A stretch of DNA of 64,000 nucleotides from Marine Group I thaumarchaeote (lineage in GTDB: Archaea > Thermoproteota > Nitrososphaeria > Nitrososphaerales > Nitrosopumilaceae): contig JACATA010000002.1 in NCBI GenBank assembly GCA_013390375.1, forward strand, positions 1-64,000, given 5' to 3'. The stretch's first letter is position 1; every line of letters begins with the position of its first letter. The translations under genes and the position numbers were made by a program. The notes under the pieces are model-generated. The model was given only the letters and a program-made list of their open reading frames with translations, was not told where the DNA came from and did not search any database. Shown here piece by piece: positions 15,681 to 24,791 of this stretch.

Positions 15681-16661
15681 TTGTCTAAATTTACACGACG
15701 CCTGCAAAAGATTGGTAGCAGCATCATGGTTTCACTTCCAAAGCAGTGGGTGGATGCCCATAATCTGGTCAAGAGCTCACAGGTCCAGATTGAGACTTTA
15801 GAAAACAGCCTTTCAATCACAATAGATGAGGGCAGGAAATTGTCTAAGGAAATTGAGATAGAATATCCGCTTCCAAACGAGGAAAACATAGCGGCTAACA
15901 TTACCGGTGCATATCTGCTTGGATATGACACCATCAAGATTAAGGGCAAATCTACAATCTCGGTCAAAGACAGAGAGATCATACGTGAGTCAATGAGAAG
16001 ATTGGTTGGCATGGAAATTCTAGACGAAGATGCTTCAAATATTGATGGTCAGTTCCTGCTTGATGAGACGTCGCTCAACCCGAAAAAAATTTTTAAAAGA
16101 ATGAGCTCAATCGCACTTGGCATGTTTGATGAAACACTATCCACCCTAACAACAGGTGATAGCACAAACCTTCAAACAATTCCAAACCGTGACGATGAGA
16201 TAAACAGACAGTATTTCCTCCTAGTTCGCTTCATCAGAAGTACGATGGTTGACAGAAGACTAGCGGGAATTTTTAATCTGGAAAATATAGACATTCTCGA
16301 TTATAGGATAGCTGGGAACATTCTTGAGACTGCTGGCGATACTATTGTTGATCTGTCAAAATCCATAACGGACACTTCCCTATCAGGTACTGATCAGAAG
16401 AAGATATACGAAATTGCAAAAGACATTGAGAATATTCAAAAAAAGGCAATTGACGCATTTATCACAAATAATCGTTCTCTGGCAATAGAGGCCATAAAAT
16501 TACATGGACAGCATCAGGAAAAAGTCTCTAAAATTCGCTCGTCACTTGAGCATAAAAAACAAACACCAATCGCGTTTTTGGACCTAATTTACATATTTGA
16601 AAAAATTGCACAGTCCTGGTCAGACATATCTGATCTGGTCCAACCAACTTATCGAAAATAA
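15681..16661 (+). CDS. PhoU-domain regulator with N-terminal AbrB/SpoVT-like DNA-binding domain
   Basis: A 326-residue archaeal phosphate-uptake-regulator type protein. Residues about 1-45 are a swapped-hairpin AbrB domain (RRLQKIGSSIMVSLPKQWVDAH). The rest is the two three-helix bundles of PhoU (about 110-220 and 225-320) with acidic metal-binding faces such as NRDDEINRQ. Start codon TTG. Such proteins are thought to regulate phosphate transport genes in thaumarchaea; no pst genes are beside it here. Confidence 0.85.
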   Translation: MSKFTRRLQKIGSSIMVSLPKQWVDAHNLVKSSQVQIETLENSLSITIDEGRKLSKEIEIEYPLPNEENIAANITGAYLLGYDTIKIKGKSTISVKDREIIRESMRRLVGMEILDEDASNIDGQFLLDETSLNPKKIFKRMSSIALGMFDETLSTLTTGDSTNLQTIPNRDDEINRQYFLLVRFIRSTMVDRRLAGIFNLENIDILDYRIAGNILETAGDTIVDLSKSITDTSLSGTDQKKIYEIAKDIENIQKKAIDAFITNNRSLAIEAIKLHGQHQEKVSKIRSSLEHKKQTPIAFLDLIYIFEKIAQSWSDISDLVQPTYRK

Positions 16662-16662
16662 A

Positions 16663-17178
16663 TCACAGCAGTTTTTTCTTTGCCGCATATACCATAACTG
16701 CACAAATTGTTTTGGAATCAATTATTTTTCCAGTTTTGATCATGCCTATTAGTTTCTTAATATCCATTTTTACTACCGTGATAAACTCATCGTTATCCAA
16801 TTCTAACTCAAATTTCTTTTTCAGGCCGGACGCAACGAAAATGTGGATTTCCTCTTTGTTGTAGCCAACTGATGGAAAATAGGAAATCAGTTTAGTCATT
16901 TTTTTCGCTTCATATCCAGTTTCTTCAATTATCTCACGATATGCACAATTGATTGGTTTTTCACGTTTTTCAAGTGTGCCTGCAGGAATTTCTAGAATAT
17001 AGCCGTGTGGAAATCTATGCTGTTTTACTAAAATGACTTTACCATTTTCATCAAATGCCAAAATTGCAGCTGCACCTGGATGCTGAATTAATTCACGGCG
17101 AACCTTTCGGCCTTCTATTGTCAGATTGTAAACATCAATGCTGACCGGCTTCCCTTTGTATACTGTCTTTTTTTTCAA
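16663..17178 (-). CDS. Nudix hydrolase (ADP-ribose pyrophosphatase-like)
   Basis: A 171-residue Nudix enzyme. The Nudix box GX5EX7REX2EEXG is complete (GTLEKRE to REIIEETGY, around residues 67-90). The region before it (GAAAILAFDENGKVILVKQHRFP) and the length fit the ADP-ribose pyrophosphatase branch, which cleaves ADP-ribose to AMP and ribose 5-phosphate. It ends one base after the PhoU gene stop, in convergent orientation. Confidence 0.88.
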   Translation of the reverse strand: MKKKTVYKGKPVSIDVYNLTIEGRKVRRELIQHPGAAAILAFDENGKVILVKQHRFPHGYILEIPAGTLEKREKPINCAYREIIEETGYEAKKMTKLISYFPSVGYNKEEIHIFVASGLKKKFELELDNDEFITVVKMDIKKLIGMIKTGKIIDSKTICAVMVYAAKKKLL

Positions 17179-17278
17179 ACTGCTCAGTCATGCAGTTTGA
17201 TCATCTTAAGAATTTTCTTATTCAGCAGCCAAGAAAACTCAGGCTTCAGCACGGTGATACCAATGATACCAACGTCGA

Positions 17279-18199
17279 TCAAATAATTTGTTTGATCGGC
17301 AAGTGCAGCTTCTCTGATCTTGCTGCATTTTTGATTGAATTGCTTATCCAGTTTGTTGGCATCGTTATCTTTTTCGGGAAAAACACTTCCGTAAAGACGA
17401 CACCATCAATCTTCTTGATCTTGTGGTGCATTGTGTCTGCATTATAGATATTATCACTGTACATGAATAAAACCAACAATTCCTTGGCAGTAAACGGAAC
17501 CTGCCAGAAATTGTCGCCAAAACTAGTCTCTATCTCTTTTTTTATTTTTTTAATATTGCTTTGCACCATCGCAAGGAGTGCAAACGCAATGAACTTTTCT
17601 AATTTCCTTGGATCATAAATTATGGTAAATTGAATTGCCGGATTTGCCTCAAATTTTTCAATAGTTCTTGTAACGGTTTTTGTCGACAGTTTTGTAGATT
17701 TGGCAATGGTATCAATTTTTTCTTTTGGGTTTTTCAACAGCTTTTCAAGAATCTTAAAGTCAGTTTTTGTTAGATCCGCCCTAAACTCAGAATCTTTTGC
17801 ATCCATGGTTAGAACGATCCTAGCATTCATAATGAGATTTTTCACCAACTCTATCTTTTGATCTAGGTCTTTTTCCACGACGATTGCACATGCCGTTATG
17901 TCACCAAGGCATGGTACAACAAAAAATGGCTCGCCAATCAGTCTTAGCTTTTTTACTATACCAGCTTCATCGTCACTTGGCGCGATCATGTAGATTACAC
18001 CATATCCCAAAGACGGTGGTTCTACTTTGATGGTAAAGTTTTGAATAACTCCTGACCTTACCATTTTAGTTATTCGTGATTTTACAGAAACGCCTGACAA
18101 ACCAACTTTTTTTCCAATTTGCCTGTCCGGCGTCCTACAGTCAATAGTTAAAATTGCAAGAATTTTCATATCATAATTGTCTAATTTGTTAAGTTTCAA
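17279..18199 (-). CDS. Lrp/AsnC-type transcriptional regulator with two HTH domains
   Basis: A 306-residue regulator with two winged helix-turn-helix units. The first is at about 8-60 (LDNYDMKILAILTIDCRTPDRQIG and VSVKSRITKMVRSGVI), followed by a RAM-like domain. The second HTH is at about 145-195 (LTKTDFKILEKLLKNP and KTVTRTIEKFE), again followed by an effector-like region. This double layout is common in thaumarchaea. It is divergent from the MacB-type export operon, which it may regulate; that is inference from position only. Confidence 0.8.
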   Translation of the reverse strand: MKLNKLDNYDMKILAILTIDCRTPDRQIGKKVGLSGVSVKSRITKMVRSGVIQNFTIKVEPPSLGYGVIYMIAPSDDEAGIVKKLRLIGEPFFVVPCLGDITACAIVVEKDLDQKIELVKNLIMNARIVLTMDAKDSEFRADLTKTDFKILEKLLKNPKEKIDTIAKSTKLSTKTVTRTIEKFEANPAIQFTIIYDPRKLEKFIAFALLAMVQSNIKKIKKEIETSFGDNFWQVPFTAKELLVLFMYSDNIYNADTMHHKIKKIDGVVFTEVFFPKKITMPTNWISNSIKNAARSEKLHLPIKQII

Positions 18200-18299
18200 T
18201 GCATGTATATTATAATTAGTGGTTATTATAGTTAATTATGTCCTATATACTAGTACTATGATACAGATCCTTTATATTTTGTACAATTAGATTTCGTAC

Positions 18300-19580
18300 A
18301 TGGATTACCGATTTCATCTGGCAAAGAGAATGCTGGTAAACAAAAGGGGAAGCTTGATTGGGGCTGTGCTGGCTGTCTCGATTGGAATTTTAGTAATCAA
18401 TGTAAATTTTGTAATTTTTCAGGGAATCTATGATGCCATAATCCGTGACATGTCAGAATATCGTTTTGGAGACATTTACGTTTATGACGAAGAGAAATCT
18501 ACCATTGAAAAATCAGATACTGTTTTAATTAATTGGTTTGAACGAATTCCAGGCGTTGAGGCAGCAACGCCAAGGTTAGAAGCGTCGGCAACTGCAGAGA
18601 CTAGAATTTTAGGACAGCAACATGAGAAGTTTAACGTACCTGTTCTTGGTGTTGATCCCATTTCTGACATTAGAACATCAACTATCCACGAAACGGTAGG
18701 TGATGGGCAATATGTCTATGCGCGCAACTCAATTGTTGTTGGAGAATCGGTTGCATCTGATCTTGGTGGTTGTTCCCGAGGCGGATTTTTCATGTCTAGC
18801 GGAACTGACCCAACAGTAACAGGAGATGTCGACATAGGTGAATGCCAACCAGTCCGGGTTGGTGATAGTGTAAAACTTACTATAACAGACCAATGGGGTA
18901 TCGACCAAAAAAAGCGGTTCGTTGTAACTGGCATTTCTGGAACTGCAGGTGGACAGGGATTTGACAGAAGTGTCATCATTCACATAGATACTTTGCGTGA
19001 CATGTTGGATAGATCAGGTGAATCAGGATCAATTATGGTTAGATTGCAAGAATCAGCAAGCCCCTATGACGCAAAACAAATTAAAAACCAATTCTTACAG
19101 GCATTTCCAAATGATAACCTAAGGGCTGAAACTATTGAAGAATCTGCGGAATCAACTCTTGCAGGATTCAGATCCGGAATTGCCATGATTAATTTAATTG
19201 GTTATTTCGGAATGGGGTCATCTGCATTTGCCATTCTTACCATACAAATGATGTTAGTAAACAGCAAAACAAGGGAAATTGGTATTATGCGAGCCATTGG
19301 TGCTAGACGCAAAGACATTTTGATTCTGTTCATCATGCAGGGAATGATTATTGGTGCAATGGGTGCTGGTGCAGGTACCGCATTGGGTCTGGGTTATACT
19401 ACCTATGCCAAAATAACAAATATGGAGTTTGGGGGCAGTTTGGCACTAGAGGTTAACTATAACTGGCAAAAAATTGGTGAGACAGCTTTCATTGCATTCA
19501 TTCTGGCCATGATTGCGTCAATATATCCCTCGTATCGTGCTACGAAAAAACAACCAGTGGAGGCGATGAGAGCTGTCTGA
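18300..19580 (+). CDS. MacB/FtsX-type ABC transporter permease
   Basis: A 426-residue permease with one N-terminal membrane helix (about 17-40), a large outer MacB-type domain with a Cys pair (LGGCSRGGF and IGECQPVRV), and three C-terminal helices. The FtsX core has the sequence KTREIGIMRAIGARRKDILILFIMQGMIIGA. Such permeases work with the ATPase in the next gene to export lipoproteins, peptides or to drive envelope remodelling. A TATA-like TTTATATTTT at 18271-18280 sits about 20 nt before the ATG. Confidence 0.88.
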   Translation: MDYRFHLAKRMLVNKRGSLIGAVLAVSIGILVINVNFVIFQGIYDAIIRDMSEYRFGDIYVYDEEKSTIEKSDTVLINWFERIPGVEAATPRLEASATAETRILGQQHEKFNVPVLGVDPISDIRTSTIHETVGDGQYVYARNSIVVGESVASDLGGCSRGGFFMSSGTDPTVTGDVDIGECQPVRVGDSVKLTITDQWGIDQKKRFVVTGISGTAGGQGFDRSVIIHIDTLRDMLDRSGESGSIMVRLQESASPYDAKQIKNQFLQAFPNDNLRAETIEESAESTLAGFRSGIAMINLIGYFGMGSSAFAILTIQMMLVNSKTREIGIMRAIGARRKDILILFIMQGMIIGAMGAGAGTALGLGYTTYAKITNMEFGGSLALEVNYNWQKIGETAFIAFILAMIASIYPSYRATKKQPVEAMRAV

Positions 19581-20277
19581 TGTTGCATTACAATTAGAAA
19601 ATGTGACCAAGATCTACGGGGAAGCAGAAACCAAGGTTAGAGCACTTGACAACGTTTCATTTTCTGTAAAAAAGGGCGAATTTGTATTGGTTATAGGAAG
19701 CTCTGGTTCCGGAAAATCTACCTTACTAAACATGATTGGATTGCTGGATAAGCCAACGGAGGGCAAAGTTCTGGTAGATGGGTTTGACACCAGCAACTTA
19801 ACTGATAACGAGATCTCTACTTTTAGAAATAAAAAACTAGGCTTTGTTTTCCAGTTTGCCAATCTTCTGGCTGATCTTACGGTATTAGAAAATGTCCTTC
19901 TTCCCAGCCAAATACAGTTTGATTCTTCAACCGGTGATAAGGCAAAGGAGATTCTTGAAAAAGTTGGCTTGAAAGATCAATTATTCAAAAGGGCAAACAA
20001 AATTTCTGGCGGTCAGGCTCAGAGGGCTGCCATTGCGCGTGGACTGGTAAACAATCCAACAATAGTTTTAGCAGACGAGCCTACGGGAAACTTGGACTCG
20101 GTTACTGCAAAAAATGTCATAGAAGTAATGAAGAAGATGGCAAAGGATCTGGGGCAGACCTTCATTGTTGTAACTCACGAGAGAGCACAGTTTGGAGACG
20201 TTGATCGAATTATTACAATTAAGGATGGTCGTGCATTTGAGGGAGAACACTCCCCAGAGCTGGAGGTTGTTGCATAA
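19573..20277 (+). CDS. ABC transporter ATP-binding protein (MacB/LolD-type), likely CTG start
   Basis: ATPase of the export system: Walker A GSSGSGKST, Q-loop, signature ISGGQAQRA and Walker B IVLADEPTGNLD are intact. The only standard start is GTG at 19603, which removes the first beta strand. The frame remains open to a CTG at 19573; starting there gives SDVALQLENVTKIYG, which matches the usual N-terminus of this family. I therefore suggest a non-standard CTG start that overlaps the permease stop by 8 bases. If GTG is used, the protein is 224 residues. Confidence 0.85.
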   Translation: MSDVALQLENVTKIYGEAETKVRALDNVSFSVKKGEFVLVIGSSGSGKSTLLNMIGLLDKPTEGKVLVDGFDTSNLTDNEISTFRNKKLGFVFQFANLLADLTVLENVLLPSQIQFDSSTGDKAKEILEKVGLKDQLFKRANKISGGQAQRAAIARGLVNNPTIVLADEPTGNLDSVTAKNVIEVMKKMAKDLGQTFIVVTHERAQFGDVDRIITIKDGRAFEGEHSPELEVVA

Positions 20278-21605
20278 TGGATCTCACAAAACTTGTTTTT
20301 TTGTTAGTGCTAGTTTGTAGCATTCCAGTCTTTCATGCTTATGGACAGCTTGATGACAAGCCCCCACAAGGAGTTTTGCGATCGGGCATAGTTGGAGTAA
20401 AGTTACTTGATGCTTACTTTGGAACTTCAACGGAAAAGATGGAAGTTGGACCAGGTGACAAAAACGTTCCATTTACAGTAGAATTTGCTAACATATCAAC
20501 AACCGATATAGTTGGCATTAAAGGACAGCTATCTCTACCGACATACTTCCAGTCACCACAGGGAATAAACTATCCAATCCTTGCGGACAGCAACACAAGG
20601 GCAACGACAGGAAGCAATTTTCATCTTACATTTTATGTAGACATATCTGACGGTGCATTAATCAAAACTTATCCCGGCTCTGTAGAAATAGATTATTCAA
20701 GGTTAAAATCATCTGGGGTAAGACAGAACTCATTTCAGTTTACTTTTACTTTACCAGGAGAAAGCATTCTAAATCTCAAATCTCTCACTCCTGTGATAAC
20801 CTCAATCACAAATAATGACGTAACTTTAGAAATTTCGAACTCTGGCTCCGCCACGTTATCAAATGTTAACATAGTATTACAAAACACAGACACATCAATT
20901 TCTTCTGCAAGCACATCTACTACAAATGTCGAGAAAGTAATTTTTGATCAAAATTACTGGAAAATAGGAAACATTAATCCAAACTCTGCGAAGACATTTT
21001 CATTTAATGTGTTTGTTCCAGAAAGTTTGAAAAATGAACCACTGCGTATTCCCATGAAGATAACTTATTCCAATGCACATGGAGATAAACAATCGCTGAT
21101 AAGAGTTGCAGACCTTTACATTAACGGTTTGATCAAACCGTCGATTTATGGGGTGAAGGTAATCGAACTGTCAGGAAAGAAGACGGTAATTGGTGAAATA
21201 CTAAACGAAGGAAATGCTGATGGTTTGTTTGGATTTGTCAAATTACTGCCACTAGGTGATTCTAACATCAGAGAGTCTTCCCAGTACATCGACGAAATAG
21301 AGCCTGATTCACCGATTCCATTTAACATGCCAATAGAATCTAACGGCTTGCTTAGTTTTGGAGAACATGACATTAGGATCATAGTTTCATACAAGGATGC
21401 AGTTCGTGATGAACATACCATTACGTATGATACTACCATCACAATCAATCCATTTGCAGACAACACGGATTACGGCTCTATAATAGGCGGGTTAATTTTT
21501 CTAGCATTTGTAATTGTAATTGGTTACAAACTATACAGTAAAGGCAAGATTCCATTTATCAAAAAGGGAAAAATTCCATACGTTAGTAAAAAGACAGAAT
21601 CTTAG
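20277..21605 (+). CDS. Membrane-anchored extracytoplasmic protein of the ABC export operon
   Basis: A 442-residue protein with an N-terminal signal peptide (LVFLLVLVCSIPVFHAYG), repeated beta-sandwich segments like the CARDB/S-layer-type domains of COG1361 (VPFTVEFANISTTDIVG; NDVTLEISNSGSATLSNV), and a C-terminal membrane helix (YGSIIGGLIFLAFVIVIGY) followed by a basic tail. Its ATG overlaps the ATPase stop by one base. It may be the outer partner of the transporter. Confidence 0.75.
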   Translation: MDLTKLVFLLVLVCSIPVFHAYGQLDDKPPQGVLRSGIVGVKLLDAYFGTSTEKMEVGPGDKNVPFTVEFANISTTDIVGIKGQLSLPTYFQSPQGINYPILADSNTRATTGSNFHLTFYVDISDGALIKTYPGSVEIDYSRLKSSGVRQNSFQFTFTLPGESILNLKSLTPVITSITNNDVTLEISNSGSATLSNVNIVLQNTDTSISSASTSTTNVEKVIFDQNYWKIGNINPNSAKTFSFNVFVPESLKNEPLRIPMKITYSNAHGDKQSLIRVADLYINGLIKPSIYGVKVIELSGKKTVIGEILNEGNADGLFGFVKLLPLGDSNIRESSQYIDEIEPDSPIPFNMPIESNGLLSFGEHDIRIIVSYKDAVRDEHTITYDTTITINPFADNTDYGSIIGGLIFLAFVIVIGYKLYSKGKIPFIKKGKIPYVSKKTES

Positions 21606-21820
21606 GCATATTCTTTTTGAGGACTAGGCATGAGTATTTGTTAACTGAAATCTTTTTTAATATGCGTTTAAGAGGTATGATGGAAAAGAGACAGTCAAAT
21701 TAAGATTATCTTGATTGGCTTATCTCTTTCTCCACTTTTAATTATTAATCAACTTCCTGAAATAGTGTAGATCGCTCTAGCTAACAATATAAGCAATTAC
21801 AGAAATACCCGATCATCAAA

Positions 21821-22198
21821 ATGAATGAAATTGATGTCCCAAAACATCTAAGGCAATTCATGCTCGAAGGAGCACGAGAGACCAAGCTTGGTGACAAAAA
21901 GGGCGCAAAAAAGCAATACCGTTATGGAAACTTGCACATACGTGAGTATGATGACAAGTATACCGTCCACATGGACAAATACGATCCAAGGAGTGACCCA
22001 ATACGCCATTTAGTGTGGGATGCTCCAGAAGTACTGATTGGCTTGGCTGGCGCAATTATTGGCGGCAGAAAGGTAGGATCTTATCTTTACAATAAAAACA
22101 AAAATGCAAAACAATCATCAATCCTTTCTGGTTTAATTGCTTCTATAGTAATAGGCTACATCAGCTATAGTGTATCTAAAAAATTAAAACCTCAATGA
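21821..22198 (+). CDS. Small membrane protein (125 aa), unknown
   Basis: The first ~70 residues are polar and basic with many Tyr, Asp and Lys; the second half has two hydrophobic helices (EVLIGLAGAIIGGRKVG and SSILSGLIASIVIGYISYSV). It lies 49 nt before the UbiB-family kinase and may be its membrane partner. No family is recognised. Confidence 0.55.
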   Translation: MNEIDVPKHLRQFMLEGARETKLGDKKGAKKQYRYGNLHIREYDDKYTVHMDKYDPRSDPIRHLVWDAPEVLIGLAGAIIGGRKVGSYLYNKNKNAKQSSILSGLIASIVIGYISYSVSKKLKPQ

Positions 22199-22247
22199 GG
22201 CGAGAAATATTTCAACACTTAGAATAATCCAAGTCTTTTTCAAGTTA

Positions 22248-23759
22248 GTGCCAGTATTTCTTGCATTACGCAAAGACAGAAAACTGTGGATAAAACAGGA
22301 TGGAAATAATGTTGACGAAAAGAGGTTTAGAAAAAACGCAAGAAAAATTCTTAACGTTTGTATATCTCTAGGACCCGTTTACATAAAATTTGGACAGTGG
22401 CTCTCTTCACGCGCAGACATACTGCCACAACCATATCTAGAAGAATTATCTAAATTACAAGACAGCGTACCAGCTGTTCCATTTGAGAAAGTTAAGCCGA
22501 TAATTGAGAAAGACATTGGCAAGATTGAAGAAAAGTTTGACGATCTGGATGAAAACTCACTGTCCGGTGCATCGCTTGGTCAGGTGCATCGAGCAACAAA
22601 GAACGGACAGCAAGTAATAGTCAAGGTAAGGCGGCCAGGAATTGAAAAGCAAGTAGAAAGAGATCTCAAGGTTCTGATGAAGATAATTCCTTTTGTAATG
22701 AAGTTCGTTGATCCAAATTTAAGATTCTCAATCATTCCTATAATGAAGCAGTTTGGTGAGTCGATTCATGAGGAGATGGACTATTCCAAAGAGTCTGAAA
22801 ACCTGAAAAAAATAAAAAAGAATATGGAGCCATACGACAACGTAGTAATTCCGGAGGTGCATGACGACTATTCAACAAAGAACGTACTCACGATGGAGTA
22901 CATTCCAGGCATCAAGATAACCAACATTGAGGAGCTTGACAAAAAGGGAATTGACAGGCAAAAACTAGTCATTGATGTACACAAGGTATTCTTTACGATG
23001 CTTTTGCGACATTCCATCTTCCATGCAGACCCGCATCCGGGAAACATCTCGGTTAGGGATGATGGAACATTAATCCTGTACGACTTTGGGATGGTTGGAA
23101 GGCTGAACGATGAGACTAGATTGCGCCTTGTGCGCCTCTATCTTGCTCTTGTGGAAAAAAACCCACCAAGAACTGTAAACGCAATGGATGAGCTTGGAAT
23201 GCTGGCACCCGACTTTAACCGGGAAGTGATAGAAAAGGGAATCGACATGTCCATAAAATCAATGTATGGCAAAAAGCCAGATGAGATGGAAGTAGAAGCA
23301 CTGATGACCCTTGCCAACAAGACGATGTCAAAGTTTCCATTCAAGCTTCCAAAGCATCTTGCATTATACCTTAGAATGTCAACCATCATCGAGGGAATCT
23401 ACCATACCCACAAGGTTGATTTCAAGTTCATCAAAGTTCTAAGACAAATTCTAGAAGAGGAAAGTTTGATCAAGGACGCATACATAGAAGAGATCAAGCA
23501 CTCGTTCAAAAGATTTGCAAAGGCACTTGACGATACTCTTACAATTGCACCAGAGATAAAAAAATTCATGGACGAGAACCGCGTTCTGCAGCAAAAAAGT
23601 AGGCGTGGCTCGAATACGTTGCTGTCAGGAAGCATATTATCAGGAGCCGTATTTTTTGGCTCTGTGTTCCTGTTCCAGTCAAATGAAACACTTGGAATGA
23701 TTGGAATGATTGTGTCTGCAGCAATTATGGGAATATTTGTAGCATCTAGAAATCGTTAA
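22248..23759 (+). CDS. ABC1/UbiB-family atypical kinase
   Basis: A 503-residue member of the ABC1/ADCK/UbiB family. Signature elements present: KFGQWLSSRADILP (KxGQ), the Ala-rich GASLGQVHRA loop in place of the P-loop, the invariant Lys in VIVKVRRPG, the HADPHPGN catalytic segment and the metal-binding DFG-like YDFGMVGR. Two C-terminal membrane helices follow. The canonical start is GTG, but the frame stays open upstream with family-like residues (STLRIIQVFFKLV). The family is an ATPase supporting isoprenoid-quinone biosynthesis or membrane lipid handling. Confidence 0.88.
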   Translation: MPVFLALRKDRKLWIKQDGNNVDEKRFRKNARKILNVCISLGPVYIKFGQWLSSRADILPQPYLEELSKLQDSVPAVPFEKVKPIIEKDIGKIEEKFDDLDENSLSGASLGQVHRATKNGQQVIVKVRRPGIEKQVERDLKVLMKIIPFVMKFVDPNLRFSIIPIMKQFGESIHEEMDYSKESENLKKIKKNMEPYDNVVIPEVHDDYSTKNVLTMEYIPGIKITNIEELDKKGIDRQKLVIDVHKVFFTMLLRHSIFHADPHPGNISVRDDGTLILYDFGMVGRLNDETRLRLVRLYLALVEKNPPRTVNAMDELGMLAPDFNREVIEKGIDMSIKSMYGKKPDEMEVEALMTLANKTMSKFPFKLPKHLALYLRMSTIIEGIYHTHKVDFKFIKVLRQILEEESLIKDAYIEEIKHSFKRFAKALDDTLTIAPEIKKFMDENRVLQQKSRRGSNTLLSGSILSGAVFFGSVFLFQSNETLGMIGMIVSAAIMGIFVASRNR

Positions 23760-24142
23760 TCTAGCGAGATCTCTTTTCCCTTCTTCGTAATTGGGATTTC
23801 AATTGTTAGCACGCCATCAGTATATTTTGCAGAATTTACTTTCTCTTCTCCTTCTTTAACAGTTATTGGCAGTCTCATTTTTTTATCTATTACACGTGGT
23901 CGTTGCTTCATTATGGTTCTGCCATTCGCCACATCTTTTTTTTCTGCGTTGATAGATAGCACATTACCATTCATCGAAACCTTGATGTCACTCTTGTCAA
24001 AGCCAGGAATGTCTACTGTAACAATTAGGTTATCATTTTCTTCATGCAAGTCAATAGGTGGCAATACAAACTCAAAAAACTCTCTTGACTTGTCATCTAC
24101 TTCCTTAAAAAACTCCTTGGCTACGTGCTTTACTAGACCCAT
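23756..24142 (-). CDS. hsp20: Small heat shock protein (Hsp20/alpha-crystallin)
   Basis: A 128-residue chaperone with an alpha-crystallin domain at about 40-120 (LIVTVDIPGFDKSDIKVSMNGNVLSI cut here to its parts: DIPGFDKSDIKVSMN) and the C-terminal I-X-I motif (IEIPI) that links subunits. The N-terminal arm is short. It prevents aggregation of unfolding proteins. It is convergent with and overlaps the kinase gene by 4 bases, and is divergent from tmk. Confidence 0.92.
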   Translation of the reverse strand: MGLVKHVAKEFFKEVDDKSREFFEFVLPPIDLHEENDNLIVTVDIPGFDKSDIKVSMNGNVLSINAEKKDVANGRTIMKQRPRVIDKKMRLPITVKEGEEKVNSAKYTDGVLTIEIPITKKGKEISLD

Positions 24143-24212
24143 TTTTTTAATTGATTTTTTTTATGTTATAAATTTTGATAGATTTTTAATCCTGAGACAG
24201 TCACATTCAGTA

Positions 24213-24791
24213 TTGATTATTGCAATTGAGGGTCTTGATCAAGCAGGAAAGAAAACACAGACAGAAATGTTGGTAAAAGCATTGCGAAGAATAAAAATTA
24301 AGACCGCAGTTTTCAGCTTTCCTGATTATTCAACCATTGTCGGCAAGGAAATCAAAAACCATCTTTCTGGAAAAAGAAATTTTCCTCCAGAAATTATTCA
24401 TTATCTTTATGCAGCAAACAGATTGGAAAAACTTGAGGAGATACAAAAAGCGTCTTCAAAAAATTCTGTATTGGTAATGAACAGGTATTATCACTCTAAT
24501 CTTGTATATGGCATTGCTAACGGGTTGAAGGAAAAATGGTTACAAAAACTGGAAGAGGGTCTTCCAAAGGCAGATCTTGTTATTGTTTTAGACGCTTCAC
24601 AAGACGACTCATTTTCACGCAAAAAATCTAAAAGGGACAGATTTGAAAAAAATAAAAATTTTTCAAAAAAAATATCTCGAATATATCGCAGGCTTGCAAA
24701 AAAACACAGATGGAAGATGGTTTCATCTGACACTAAACAGAATACTCATAAGGAAATTATGAAAATCATTTCCAAGAAAATAGGATCATGA
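24213..24791 (+). CDS. tmk: Thymidylate kinase
   Basis: Phosphorylates dTMP to dTDP. From the TTG at 24213 the product has 192 residues and begins IIAIEGLDQAGKKTQ, where the P-loop is GLDQAGKKTQ. Further family parts are SFPDYSTIVGKEI, the DRY-like region NRYYHSNLVYG and a LID-like KSKRDRFE segment. The long open frame upstream is a non-coding extension over the hsp20 gene. The 3' end overlaps the next gene by 4 bases (ATGA). Confidence 0.88.
   Translation: MIIAIEGLDQAGKKTQTEMLVKALRRIKIKTAVFSFPDYSTIVGKEIKNHLSGKRNFPPEIIHYLYAANRLEKLEEIQKASSKNSVLVMNRYYHSNLVYGIANGLKEKWLQKLEEGLPKADLVIVLDASQDDSFSRKKSKRDRFEKNKNFSKKISRIYRRLAKKHRWKMVSSDTKQNTHKEIMKIISKKIGS

Noticed and set aside
21606-21820. C/D-box small RNA
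   Set aside because: An ATGATG word resembles a C box, but no D or D' box lies at the right distance.
23913-24212. N-terminal extension of thymidylate kinase
   Set aside because: The extension runs antisense through hsp20; the P-loop domain begins at the TTG at 24213.
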